Source: Pseudomonadota bacterium (GTDB taxonomy: Bacteria; Pseudomonadota; Gammaproteobacteria; Ga0077536). Taken from it: DNA of 64,000 nucleotides. The stretch spans positions 186,001 through 250,000 of the forward strand of contig JADJYF010000010.1 of NCBI GenBank assembly GCA_016719885.1. The letters run 5' to 3'. Position numbers and translations under genes: made by a program. Positions 33,624-41,533 of this stretch are shown here, one piece after another; position 1 is the first letter of the stretch, and the number at the start of each line of letters is the position of its first letter. The notes beneath the pieces are model-generated. The model was not told where the DNA came from. It saw only the letters and a list, made by a program, of their open reading frames with translations, and ran no database searches.

Positions 33624-34124
33624 TCAGGCTTTCAATGCCTTGCTGCCCTTCAATAATCCCAGCACGCCCGAGCGCGCCATTTCCATCACGTGCCGCACAC
33701 CCAAGGCCTCGACGAAATCATCGAGGCGCTGCGAAGAGCCGGTCAATTCCAAAGTGAAGCTGATGTCGGTGATGTCCACCACCCGCGCCTCGAAGATGTC
33801 GGCCAGGCGTTTGACCTCGGCACGATGGTCGGGGCTCGCGGCGCGTACCTTGACCAGCATCAGCTCACGCGAAATATGCGGGCCTTCGTTGAGATCGACG
33901 AGCTTGATCACGTCGACCAGCTTGTTCAGCTGCTTGGTGATCTGCTCGATGATCTGCGGCGAGCCGCTGGTGACGACCGTCAGGCGCGACACCGTCGGGT
34001 CTTCGGTCGGCGCCACCGCCAGCGATTCGATGTTGTAGGCGCGCGCCGAGAACAGGCCCGACACGCGCGACAGCGCGCCGGCGGCGTTTTCGAGCAGGAT
34101 GGAAATCGTGTGTCTCTCGTTCAT
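33624..34124 (-). CDS. ilvN: IlvN (IlvH-type), acetolactate synthase small regulatory subunit
   Basis: A 166-residue regulatory subunit. An N-terminal ACT domain (about 3-75, HTISILLENAAGALSRVSGLFSARAYNIESL) mediates valine feedback inhibition. The C-terminal domain (about 85-160) follows. Length matches IlvH/IlvN of the long type. The gene starts 11 bases after ilvB. Confidence 0.96.
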   Translation of the reverse strand: MNERHTISILLENAAGALSRVSGLFSARAYNIESLAVAPTEDPTVSRLTVVTSGSPQIIEQITKQLNKLVDVIKLVDLNEGPHISRELMLVKVRAASPDHRAEVKRLADIFEARVVDITDISFTLELTGSSQRLDDFVEALGVRHVMEMARSGVLGLLKGSKALKA

Positions 34125-34135
34125 GGTGTACGTCC

Positions 34136-35884
34136 TTACGCCAGCTCACGCTCGGCGGACGCTTCGCCCTGGGTCGGCGCGAGATGCATCTCGTGCTGGC
34201 CCTTGCCGGCCGCGATCATGGGGTAGACGTTCTCGGTCTGGTCGGTGATGAAATCCATCAGCACCAGGCGGTCCTTCATGGCGAAGGCTTCCTTGAACGC
34301 GCCCTCCACGTCGGAAGGCTTCTCGATACGCATGCCGACATGGCCGAAGGCCTCGGCGAGCTTGACGAAGTCCGGCAGCGATTCCATGTAGGAATGGGAA
34401 TAACGGCGGTCGTAGAAGAACTCCTGCCACTGGCGCACCATGCCCATGTAGCGGTTGTTCAGGCTCACTATCTTGATCGGCAGGCCGTACTGCAGGCAGG
34501 TCGAAAGCTCCTGCACGCACATCACGAAGCTCGCTTCACCGGTCACGCAGGCGACGGTGGCGTCGGGAAACGCGAGTTGCACGCCCATCGCCGCCGGCAT
34601 GCCGAAACCCATGGTGCCGAGGCCACCGGAGTTGATCCAGCGGCGCGGCTTGTCGAAGGGGTAGAACTGCGCAGCCCACATCTGGTGCTGGCCGACATCG
34701 GAGGTGATGTAGGCGTCGCCATTGGTGGCCTTGTAGAGCTGCTGGATCACGCCCTGCGGCTTGATCTTGTCGCTGTTCTTGTCGAAGCGCAGGCAGTCGA
34801 GCGCGCGCCATTCGTTGATCTGTTTCCACCATGCATCGTTGTCGCGCTGCACGGCCTTCACGCCGCTCGCCTGCAACACTTCGATGAGATCGCGCAGCAC
34901 GTGGCCGACGCTGCCGACTATCGGCACGTCGACCGGCACGTTCTTGGCGATCGAGGCCGGGTCGATGTCGATATGGATGATCTTCGCTTCCGGGCAGAAC
35001 TTGGCCAGGTCGCCCGTCACGCGATCGTCGAAGCGCGCGCCGATGGCGCACAGCACGTCGCAATGATGCATGGCCATGTTGGCTTCGTAGGTGCCGTGCA
35101 TGCCGAGCATGCCGATGAACTGCGGGTCGGTGCCGGGATAGGCGCCGAGGCCCATCAGGGTGTTGGTGACCGGGAAGCCGAGCAGGCGCGCGAACTGCGT
35201 GAGCTCGGCCGCGGCGTTGTCCAGCACCACGCCGCCGCCGGTATAGATCATGGGCTTCTTGGCGGTCGCCAACAGCTGCGCGGCGCGCTTGATCTGGCCC
35301 GGGTGGCCCTTGAGGTTGGGCTTGTAGGAACGCATCTCGACCGACGCCGGGTATTCGTACTCGGCGACGTTGGCGGTGACGTCCTTGGGGATGTCGACCA
35401 CCACCGGGCCGGGCCGGCCGGTGGTCGCGACGAAGAACGCCTTCTTGATGGTGGCGGCGAGGTCTTCGACCCGCTCCACCAGGAAATTGTGCTTCACGCA
35501 GGGGCGCGTGATGCCGATGCAGTCGACTTCCTGGAAGGCGTCGTTGCCGATCAGCGCGGTCGAGACCTGGCCAGTGAACACCACCATCGGGATCGAATCC
35601 ATGTAGGCGGTGGCGATGCCGGTCACGCAGTTGGTCGCGCCGGGGCCGGAGGTGACCAGCACCACGCCGGGCTTGCCGGTGGAACGCGCATAGCCGTCGG
35701 CGGCATGGGTCGCGCCCTGCTCGTGACGCACCAGGATGTGCTTGAACTTGTCCTGTTTGAAGATTTCGTCGTAGATGTGCAGCACCGAACCGCCCGGGTA
35801 GCCGAACAGGAACTCCACGCCTTCGTCGGCCAGGGCACGCACGAAGATCTCCGCACCACGCAGTCGCTCTGTCATAGTCATCAC
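34136..35884 (-). CDS. ilvB: IlvB, acetolactate synthase large catalytic subunit
   Basis: A thiamine-diphosphate enzyme of 582 residues making acetolactate. The N-terminal EGVEFLFGYPGG with the catalytic Glu (RHEQGATHAADGYARSTGKPG) is typical. The ThDP/Mg motif near the C-terminus reads TGEASFVMCVQELSTCLQYG where GDGS or GEGS is usual, a small variation. FAD-binding central domain and the RQWQEFF segment are intact. First gene of ilvBNC-pssA. Confidence 0.96.
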   Translation of the reverse strand: MMTMTERLRGAEIFVRALADEGVEFLFGYPGGSVLHIYDEIFKQDKFKHILVRHEQGATHAADGYARSTGKPGVVLVTSGPGATNCVTGIATAYMDSIPMVVFTGQVSTALIGNDAFQEVDCIGITRPCVKHNFLVERVEDLAATIKKAFFVATTGRPGPVVVDIPKDVTANVAEYEYPASVEMRSYKPNLKGHPGQIKRAAQLLATAKKPMIYTGGGVVLDNAAAELTQFARLLGFPVTNTLMGLGAYPGTDPQFIGMLGMHGTYEANMAMHHCDVLCAIGARFDDRVTGDLAKFCPEAKIIHIDIDPASIAKNVPVDVPIVGSVGHVLRDLIEVLQASGVKAVQRDNDAWWKQINEWRALDCLRFDKNSDKIKPQGVIQQLYKATNGDAYITSDVGQHQMWAAQFYPFDKPRRWINSGGLGTMGFGMPAAMGVQLAFPDATVACVTGEASFVMCVQELSTCLQYGLPIKIVSLNNRYMGMVRQWQEFFYDRRYSHSYMESLPDFVKLAEAFGHVGMRIEKPSDVEGAFKEAFAMKDRLVLMDFITDQTENVYPMIAAGKGQHEMHLAPTQGEASAERELA

Positions 35885-36202
35885 CGCCTTTGAACTGTTC
35901 GAGCCCTGTCGCGCCCGGGATTAGTCGTAAACGTGGCTGTTATCCACGCTTCGCTCCCCTCTCAGTGCCGCGTGCGCGTGGTTGCGCCCGGGCTCTTCGT
36001 TGACAGGTGCCGCCGTGGATGGCGAACCGACGATGGAGAGCGAGGGCGGAACGCTACGCATGATCGCCGGAGCGGTCAAGGAGAAATCGCGGCGAACTTG
36101 AGCCCGCCCGCCCCCGGGGCGCGGTTGCAGGCCCCGGGCTAAGACTTGAGAATGCCGCCCCTGTACTCGTTTCCCTTCCATGAGCCACGCGGAAAGCACC
36201 CC
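35885..36202. other. Divergent intergenic region ilvB/proS, no gene
   Basis: 318 bases with no supported gene. On the minus strand a TTGACC ... 17 bases ... TAGCGT pair near 36080-36052 is a weak promoter candidate for ilvB. A small hairpin (CGTGG-7 bases-CCACG, 35931-35947) lies in the ilvB leader. A 46-codon minus-strand frame starting near 36060 is not rich in branched-chain residues, so a classical attenuator peptide is not supported. Confidence 0.4.
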
Positions 36203-37918
36203 ATGCGCATAACCAATCTCCTCATCCCGACCCTGCGTGACGCCCCGGGCGACGCCGAGATCGTGAGCCACAAGCTCATGGTGCGCGCCGGCATGATTCG
36301 CCAGCTGGCGTCCGGCATCTACACCTGGCTGCCGCTGGGCCTGCGCGTGCTGCGCAAGGTCGAACGCATCGTGCGCGAGGAGATGGACGCCGCCGGCGCC
36401 CAGGAAGTCTTGATGTCGGGCGTGCTGCCGGCCGAGCTGTGGCAGGAATCGGGCCGCTGGGACCACTACGGCCCCGAGCTGCTGCGCATCAAGGACCGTC
36501 ACGACCGCGCCTTCTGCCTGGGGCCGACCCACGAGGAGGCCATCACCGACCTCATCCGCAACGAAGTGCACAGCTACAAGCAGCTGCCGGCCAACTTCTA
36601 CCAGATCCAGACCAAGTTCCGCGACGAGGTGCGGCCGCGCTTCGGCATCATGCGCGCGCGCGAATTCCTGATGAAGGACGCCTATTCCTTCCATCTCGAT
36701 CACGCCTCGCTGGAAGAAACCTACCAGGACATGTACCGCGCCTACAGCCGCGTGTTCGAGCGCGCCGGCCTGACTTTCCGCGCGGTGCTGGCCGACACCG
36801 GCAACATCGGCGGCTCGAAGTCGCACGAGTTCCACGTGCTGGCCGACTCGGGCGAAGACTTGATCGCCTTCAGCACCAACGGCGACTACGCCGCCAACGT
36901 CGAGATGGTGCCGGCGCCGGCGCCCGCCGCGCCGCGCCCGGCGCCGGGCCAGGCCATGGACAAGGTCGCCACACCCAAGGCCCATACCATCGCCGAGGTC
37001 TCCGAGTTCCTCAAAGTCGAGCCGGCCCGGGTGGTGAAGACCCTGATGGTGGCGGGCGAGGACGGCACGCTGGTGGCGCTGGTGCTGCGCGGCGATCACG
37101 AGCTGAACGCGGTCAAGGCACAGAAGATTGCCGGCGTCGCTTCGCCACTGCGCATGGCGCGGGCGGATGAAATCGAAGCGGTGGTGAAATGCGGGCCGGG
37201 CTCGCTCGGGCCCTGTGGCCTTTCGATCAAGGTGGTGGCGGACAGCGCCGCCGCCGCGCTCGCCGATTTCGTGTGCGGCGCCAACCAGGCGGGCTATCAC
37301 CTGACCGGCGTCAACTGGGGCCGCGACGCGGCCGAGCCGGAAGTGGCGGATCTGCGCAACGCCCAGCCCGGCGACCCGAGCCCCGACGGCAGCGGCCCGC
37401 TCGACATCAAGCGCGGCATCGAGGTCGGCCACATCTTCCAGCTCGGCACCAAGTATTCCGAAGCCATGAAGGCACGCGTGCTGGACGACACCGGCGCCAA
37501 CGTCACCATGGTCATGGGCTGCTACGGCATCGGCGTGTCACGCATCGTGGCCGCCGCCATCGAACAGAACCATGACGACAAGGGCATCGTGTGGCCGGTA
37601 GGCATCGCGCCGTTCGAATGCGCGATCGCGCCCATCGGCATGCACAAGTCGGACAAGGTGCGCATCATCGCCGAGCAGCTTTACAGCGACCTCAAGGATG
37701 CCGGCATCGACGTGCTGTTCCACGACGGCAACGAGCGCCCGGGCGTGATGTTCGCCGACCTCGAACTGATCGGCATTCCGCATCGCATCGTGGTCAGCGA
37801 TCGCGGCATCGACGCCGGCACCCTGGAATACAAGGCGCGCACCGCCGAGAACGCCGAGGCGCTGCCGCTAGGCAAGACCGTCGAGATATTGAAGGCGAAG
37901 ATCGAGGCGGAGCGCTGA
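36203..37918 (+). CDS. proS: ProS, prolyl-tRNA synthetase (bacterial type with editing domain)
   Basis: A 571-residue class II synthetase. Motif 1 and 2 lie in the N-terminal catalytic core (EEMDAAGAQEVLMSGVLPAELWQESGRW ... GPTHEEAITDLIRNEV). The INS editing domain, about 225-390, removes mischarged Ala-tRNA (VVKTLMVAGEDG ... GSLGPCGL). Motif 3 (GCYGIGVSRIVAAAIEQNHDD) and a C-terminal anticodon-binding domain complete it. The start MRITNLLIPTLRD at 36203 is canonical; an upstream Met at 36146 is rejected. Confidence 0.97.
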   Translation: MRITNLLIPTLRDAPGDAEIVSHKLMVRAGMIRQLASGIYTWLPLGLRVLRKVERIVREEMDAAGAQEVLMSGVLPAELWQESGRWDHYGPELLRIKDRHDRAFCLGPTHEEAITDLIRNEVHSYKQLPANFYQIQTKFRDEVRPRFGIMRAREFLMKDAYSFHLDHASLEETYQDMYRAYSRVFERAGLTFRAVLADTGNIGGSKSHEFHVLADSGEDLIAFSTNGDYAANVEMVPAPAPAAPRPAPGQAMDKVATPKAHTIAEVSEFLKVEPARVVKTLMVAGEDGTLVALVLRGDHELNAVKAQKIAGVASPLRMARADEIEAVVKCGPGSLGPCGLSIKVVADSAAAALADFVCGANQAGYHLTGVNWGRDAAEPEVADLRNAQPGDPSPDGSGPLDIKRGIEVGHIFQLGTKYSEAMKARVLDDTGANVTMVMGCYGIGVSRIVAAAIEQNHDDKGIVWPVGIAPFECAIAPIGMHKSDKVRIIAEQLYSDLKDAGIDVLFHDGNERPGVMFADLELIGIPHRIVVSDRGIDAGTLEYKARTAENAEALPLGKTVEILKAKIEAER

Positions 37919-37940
37919 GCGCCAGCGTTCGGGATGATTC

Positions 37941-38041
37941 TGCAGGTGCGAATTCATTCGCACACTGTCGACAAATGCGCTGCGCGCGCCTTGCTTTGTG
38001 GTCAGCCTCAGGCTGCAAGGTGCGAATGAATTCGCACCTGC
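37941..38041. repeat. REP pair, family A with GCAG ends
   Basis: Stem-loops at 37946-37963 and 38020-38037 are both perfect, but each flanking tetranucleotide is GCAG instead of GTAG (TGCAG at 37941; CTGC at 38038). The 56-base spacer holds a hairpin CAGCCT-C-AGGCTG preceded by GTGG-T (37998-38016), reminiscent of family B. Lies between convergent proS and acyP. Confidence 0.9.
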
Positions 38042-38044
38042 CGG

Positions 38045-38326
38045 TCAGCGCACCTCGAAGCCGCTGCCCACTGCTTCATCGCAGGCTTCGCTCGTGACCG
38101 CGCCGACCTTCGCTCGCGGCGGCCCCTCTGCCAGCCACTGTTCGAATTCGGCGAGCGCATCGAGCGTGCCGGCCGCCACCGCCTCCACGCGTCCGTCGGG
38201 CAGGTTCATCACCCAGCCGTCGAGGCCGAGCTTGCGCGCGCAGTCGCGCGCCGACACGCGGTAGTAAACCCCTTGCACCTTGCCGCTGACGCGGTAGCGG
38301 CGACAGCTACGCACTTCATCGTTCAT
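38045..38326 (-). CDS. acyP: Acylphosphatase
   Basis: A 93-residue acylphosphatase hydrolysing acyl phosphates such as carbamoyl or 1,3-bisphosphoglycerate phosphate. The signature GKVQGVYYRVSARDCARKLG includes the catalytic Arg, and GWVMNLPDGRVEAVAAG includes the catalytic Asn. The ATG at 38326 overlaps the yihY stop by 4 bases; an upstream frame to 38401 is not family-like. Confidence 0.93.
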   Translation of the reverse strand: MNDEVRSCRRYRVSGKVQGVYYRVSARDCARKLGLDGWVMNLPDGRVEAVAAGTLDALAEFEQWLAEGPPRAKVGAVTSEACDEAVGSGFEVR

Positions 38327-39612
38327 GGCGGCGGCTCCGTGGCGGATGCCACGCCTTCGAACAGTTCGGCAAGCGGCATGCAGAGGTGGTGTTCCGACCA
38401 TTGCGCGAGTTCGAGCAAGTGCCCGTGCAGGCGCCGGTCGGAGGTGTCGGCGGCCAGCGCATGCACGTCATGGCGCAGCGGAAAGCTCGGCGTCAGTCGC
38501 AACAGGTCGAGCAGGCTCAGGCGGTCGAGATCGCGCGCCAGCATCCACTCGAAACGATCGTCGCGGTTGATCCAGCCCGCCGCGTCCAGCGTTTCCAGCG
38601 CGGCATTGATGGCGGCGTAACCGAAGTCCGACTCGAGACGCAGGAGATCCTTGTCCGACAGGCTGCGGCCGAGACCCTGGCCTTCGTGCAGGCGAAACAG
38701 CACGCGATAGGTGCAGTACAGGGGATCGTCAGCCGCCAGCACCGCGTGCTGGCGTGGTCGCGGCGGCCGGAACGTGGTCAGGCATTCGGTGATCTCCGCG
38801 CCCAGCAGCACGATCACCCACGACAGGTAAATCCAGGTCAGGAAGATTGGCACCGTGGCGAAAGCGCCGTAGATCGCTTCCTGGGACGGAAAGCGCGTCA
38901 CGAACAGCGCGAACGCATGCTTGGCCAGTTCGAACAGCAGGCCTGCCACCACGCCGCCGATGACGGCATGGCGCAGCGGCACCGGCCGATAGGGGATCAG
39001 TTTGAAGCACAGCACGAAGGCCAGCATGGTCGCAATCAAGGGCGACACCGCGATCAACTGCGTACGCAGACTGTCGTTCAGCGCGTGTCCGGCCAGCCCC
39101 GGCAAGGCCATCGCGTAGGAAGTGGCGACCATGCCGGTGCCGATCAGCACCGGGCCCAAGGTCAGCACCGACCAGTAGACCAGGAAGCGCACCAAGAGCG
39201 GACGCTTGCGACGCACGCCCCAGATGACGTTGAAGGTCGACTCGATGGTCGACAGCATGGCGAGCACGGTGACCAGCAACACCGCCACGCCCAACGCCTG
39301 CAGACCGCGCGCCTTGTCGCTGAACTCGACCAGGTAGGCGCGCACCTGCTCGCCCAGCGTCGGCACGAAAGCGCGAAACACGAAGCTTTCCATCGCTTCG
39401 CGCCAGTCCTGGAAGGCCGGGAACGCCGACAGGCTGACGATCAGCACCGTGAACAAGGGCACCAGGGCCAGCAACGAGGTATAGGCCAGGGCCGAGGCGG
39501 TGCGCAGGCATTGATCGGATTCGAAGCGGCGCGCGAGGTAGCCCACGAACAGGTACAGCCAGCGACTGTGGGCGACCAAGGCCGCGAGCGGTCCACGCGG
39601 CGCTTCGCTCAT
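38323..39612 (-). CDS. YihY/BrkB-family inner membrane protein
   Basis: A 429-residue membrane protein of the YihY (BrkB, formerly called RNase BN) family with about six helices in residues 40-280. Family signatures are TASALAYTSLLALVPLFTVLI and YGAFATVPIFLTWIYLSWVIVLLGAEITE. A cytosolic C-terminal domain of about 130 residues resembles a winged-helix region. Function is not established. Overlaps acyP by 4 bases. Confidence 0.93.
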   Translation of the reverse strand: MSEAPRGPLAALVAHSRWLYLFVGYLARRFESDQCLRTASALAYTSLLALVPLFTVLIVSLSAFPAFQDWREAMESFVFRAFVPTLGEQVRAYLVEFSDKARGLQALGVAVLLVTVLAMLSTIESTFNVIWGVRRKRPLLVRFLVYWSVLTLGPVLIGTGMVATSYAMALPGLAGHALNDSLRTQLIAVSPLIATMLAFVLCFKLIPYRPVPLRHAVIGGVVAGLLFELAKHAFALFVTRFPSQEAIYGAFATVPIFLTWIYLSWVIVLLGAEITECLTTFRPPRPRQHAVLAADDPLYCTYRVLFRLHEGQGLGRSLSDKDLLRLESDFGYAAINAALETLDAAGWINRDDRFEWMLARDLDRLSLLDLLRLTPSFPLRHDVHALAADTSDRRLHGHLLELAQWSEHHLCMPLAELFEGVASATEPPP

Positions 39613-39779
39613 GCGCGCCCCGGCGCCGCGTTGTGATGGGAAAACCCGTGCATCGTCCCTGCTCCTGCGTGGCGAACATGACGCGCCGGACGGGATGCCC
39701 GAGCTCGGCGCACACGCCTACAATGCCACAGCATACGCAGGCCGCGATCGGGCCGGCGACAGACAACCGGAGCCAATGC

Positions 39780-40127
39780 GTGGACGTCACCCTCTACCAC
39801 AACCCCCGCTGCTCGAAATCGCGCGAGACGCTGGCGCTGCTCGAAGCGCGCGGTATCACGCCGACCATCATCGAGTACCTGCAAACGCCGCCGTCGGCGG
39901 CCGAGCTGCGCGAGCTGCTGGCGGCGCTGGGCATCAAGGCGCGGGCCCTGGTGCGCGACAAGGAAGCGGCGTGGGCGGCCTGCGCCATCGACGACGACAA
40001 CGACGAGGCGCGCATCATCGCCGCCCTGGTCGCGCATCCCGAGCTGATTGAACGGCCCATCGTGGTGGCCGGCACGCGTGCGGTGCTGGGCCGGCCGCCG
40101 AGCAATATCGACCAGCTCTTCGCTTGA
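39780..40127 (+). CDS. ArsC-family protein (YfgD-like arsenate reductase family)
   Basis: A 115-residue thioredoxin-fold ArsC-family protein. The active-site Cys is in YHNPRCSKSRETL and the substrate-binding Arg is in ERPIVVAGTRAVLGRPP. GTG at 39780 follows a GGAG and the conserved N-terminus (VDVTLYHNPRCSKS) begins there. No ars genes are nearby; location beside wrbA and hda matches yfgD-like genes, so arsenate reduction in vivo is uncertain. Confidence 0.9.
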   Translation: MDVTLYHNPRCSKSRETLALLEARGITPTIIEYLQTPPSAAELRELLAALGIKARALVRDKEAAWAACAIDDDNDEARIIAALVAHPELIERPIVVAGTRAVLGRPPSNIDQLFA

Positions 40128-40134
40128 GTCGGTC

Positions 40135-40713
40135 ATGACCGACATCCTCATCCTCTACTACAGCCGTCACGGCCATACCGCCGCGCTCGCCGACGAACTG
40201 CGCCACGGCGTGATCTCGGTGCCGGGCTGCGGCGCGCGCATGCGCACCGTGGCCGCCCTCGCCCACCGTCCCGACAGCGTGCCGGCCAGCGGACCACCCC
40301 ATGTCAGCAAGGATGATCTGCGCGAATGCGCGGGCCTCGCGCTCGGTTCACCGACGCGCTTCGGCAACATGGCGGCGCCGCTGAAAGCGTTTCTCGACGA
40401 AACCTCGGACCTGTGGCTGTCGGGCAGCCTCATCGGCAAACCGGCCTGCGTGTTCACCTCCACCAGCAGCCTGCATGGCGGCCAGGAATCGACCTTGCTG
40501 TCGATGATGCTGCCGTTGCTCCATCACGGCATGCTGGTGATGGGCGTGCCCTACAGCGAAGCCGCGCTGCTCGATACGCAGAGCGGCGGCACGCCCTATG
40601 GCGCGAGCCACGTGGCCGGCGCCGACAACGGCCGAAGCTTGAGCGAACACGAGAAACGCGTGGCGCGGACGCTGGGCAGGCGGCTGGCGGAAACGGCCTT
40701 GCGGCTGGGGTGA
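40135..40713 (+). CDS. wrbA: WrbA-type NAD(P)H:quinone oxidoreductase
   Basis: A 192-residue flavodoxin-fold enzyme reducing quinones with two electrons. The FMN phosphate loop is YYSRHGHTAALADEL, and LGSPTRFGNMAAPLKAFLDETSDLW plus TSTSSLHGGQESTLL bind FMN and substrate. ATG at 40135 follows the ArsC-like gene by 7 bases, so they are likely cotranscribed. A family B REP pair follows. Confidence 0.93.
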   Translation: MTDILILYYSRHGHTAALADELRHGVISVPGCGARMRTVAALAHRPDSVPASGPPHVSKDDLRECAGLALGSPTRFGNMAAPLKAFLDETSDLWLSGSLIGKPACVFTSTSSLHGGQESTLLSMMLPLLHHGMLVMGVPYSEAALLDTQSGGTPYGASHVAGADNGRSLSEHEKRVARTLGRRLAETALRLG

Positions 40714-40736
40714 TCGTCGTCCGTCAATCCGTGCAT

Positions 40737-40799
40737 GTCAGACTGAAGTCTGACCCACGGAAGAATCGCCCGGCATTGTGGGTCAGACTTCAGTCTGAC
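40737..40799. repeat. REP pair, family B (outward tetranucleotides inside)
   Basis: Units GTCAGACTGAAGTCTGAC (40737-40754, then CCAC) and GTCAGACTTCAGTCTGAC (40782-40799, preceded by GTGG at 40778-40781). The two GTGG flanks face each other across a 19-base spacer, the reverse of the arrangement at 59205. Lies between convergent wrbA and hda, and supplies the hda stop codon. Confidence 0.9.
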
Positions 40800-41533
40800 A
40801 CCGCTGGACGGTCAGGTTTGGCGAGTTCTTCCCGACGCGCCGCCAGCACTTCCCGCACCAGCGGCACGGTCAGCGCGCGCCCTTGCGCAAGCGCCGCGGC
40901 ATCGAGTTCATCGAGCAGGCTGACGAGGGTCGTCATGTCGCGCCGTTCGCGCAGCATGATGAATTCGATGACGGCTTCCGGCATGTCGAGTCCGCGTTCG
41001 CGGGCACGCGCTTGCAATACACGTACCTTGTCGGCATCGCTCAACTCGTGCAGTTGGTAGATGAGACTCGCCGACAGGCGCGAGGCGAGATCGGCCAGCA
41101 CAAAGTTCGGTTCGCCGCGCGCCGACCACAAGAGGAAACGCTCGCCGGCGTGTACCGCGTTATAGAGATTGAACAGCCGTCGTTCCCACTCGGCGTCACC
41201 GGCGCAGGCGTCGATGTCGTCCAGCGCCAGCATGTCGACGCTGTCGAGGTCATCCAGCGCCGCCGCGCCGGCCGTCAACAGTTCGCGCAAGGGCAGCAGC
41301 ATGGCGCGTACGCCCTGGGTGGCCAGGGCGGCGATGGCGGCGTGCAGGAGATGGCTCTTGCCGGTTGCCGCGCCACCACGCAGGTGCACGATGCGCGGCC
41401 CGGCGCGACGCGACCACTGCTCGACGGCGCGCAGCGCTTCGCCATTGTCACCGGCCACGAAGCTCGCGAAATCGTGGTGGGTGGTATTGAACAGCGCCAG
41501 CGTCAGCTGCGGATCGGCAGCGCGCGGGCTCAT
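40790..41533 (-). CDS. hda: Hda, DnaA regulatory inactivator
   Basis: A 247-residue AAA+ DnaA homologue lacking the DNA-binding domain IV, which with the beta clamp stimulates DnaA-ATP hydrolysis. The Walker A is GGAATGKSHLL, Walker B ALDDIDA, and the arginine-finger region is in SRLSASLIYQL. A clamp-binding QLTLALF motif sits near the N-terminus. The last codons (V-S-D-stop) are inside a family B REP: the stop TGA is at 40792-40790. Overlaps perM by 4 bases. Confidence 0.94.
   Translation of the reverse strand: MSPRAADPQLTLALFNTTHHDFASFVAGDNGEALRAVEQWSRRAGPRIVHLRGGAATGKSHLLHAAIAALATQGVRAMLLPLRELLTAGAAALDDLDSVDMLALDDIDACAGDAEWERRLFNLYNAVHAGERFLLWSARGEPNFVLADLASRLSASLIYQLHELSDADKVRVLQARARERGLDMPEAVIEFIMLRERRDMTTLVSLLDELDAAALAQGRALTVPLVREVLAARREELAKPDRPAVSD

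Noticed and set aside
34184..35893. Long plus-strand frame opposite ilvB
   Set aside because: Shadow of ilvB; amino-acid pattern is antisense-like (Val/Gly/His/Arg-rich).
35885..36202. ilv leader-peptide attenuator
   Set aside because: No run of Ile/Val/Leu codons and no convincing terminator with a U-tract; only a weak hairpin is present.
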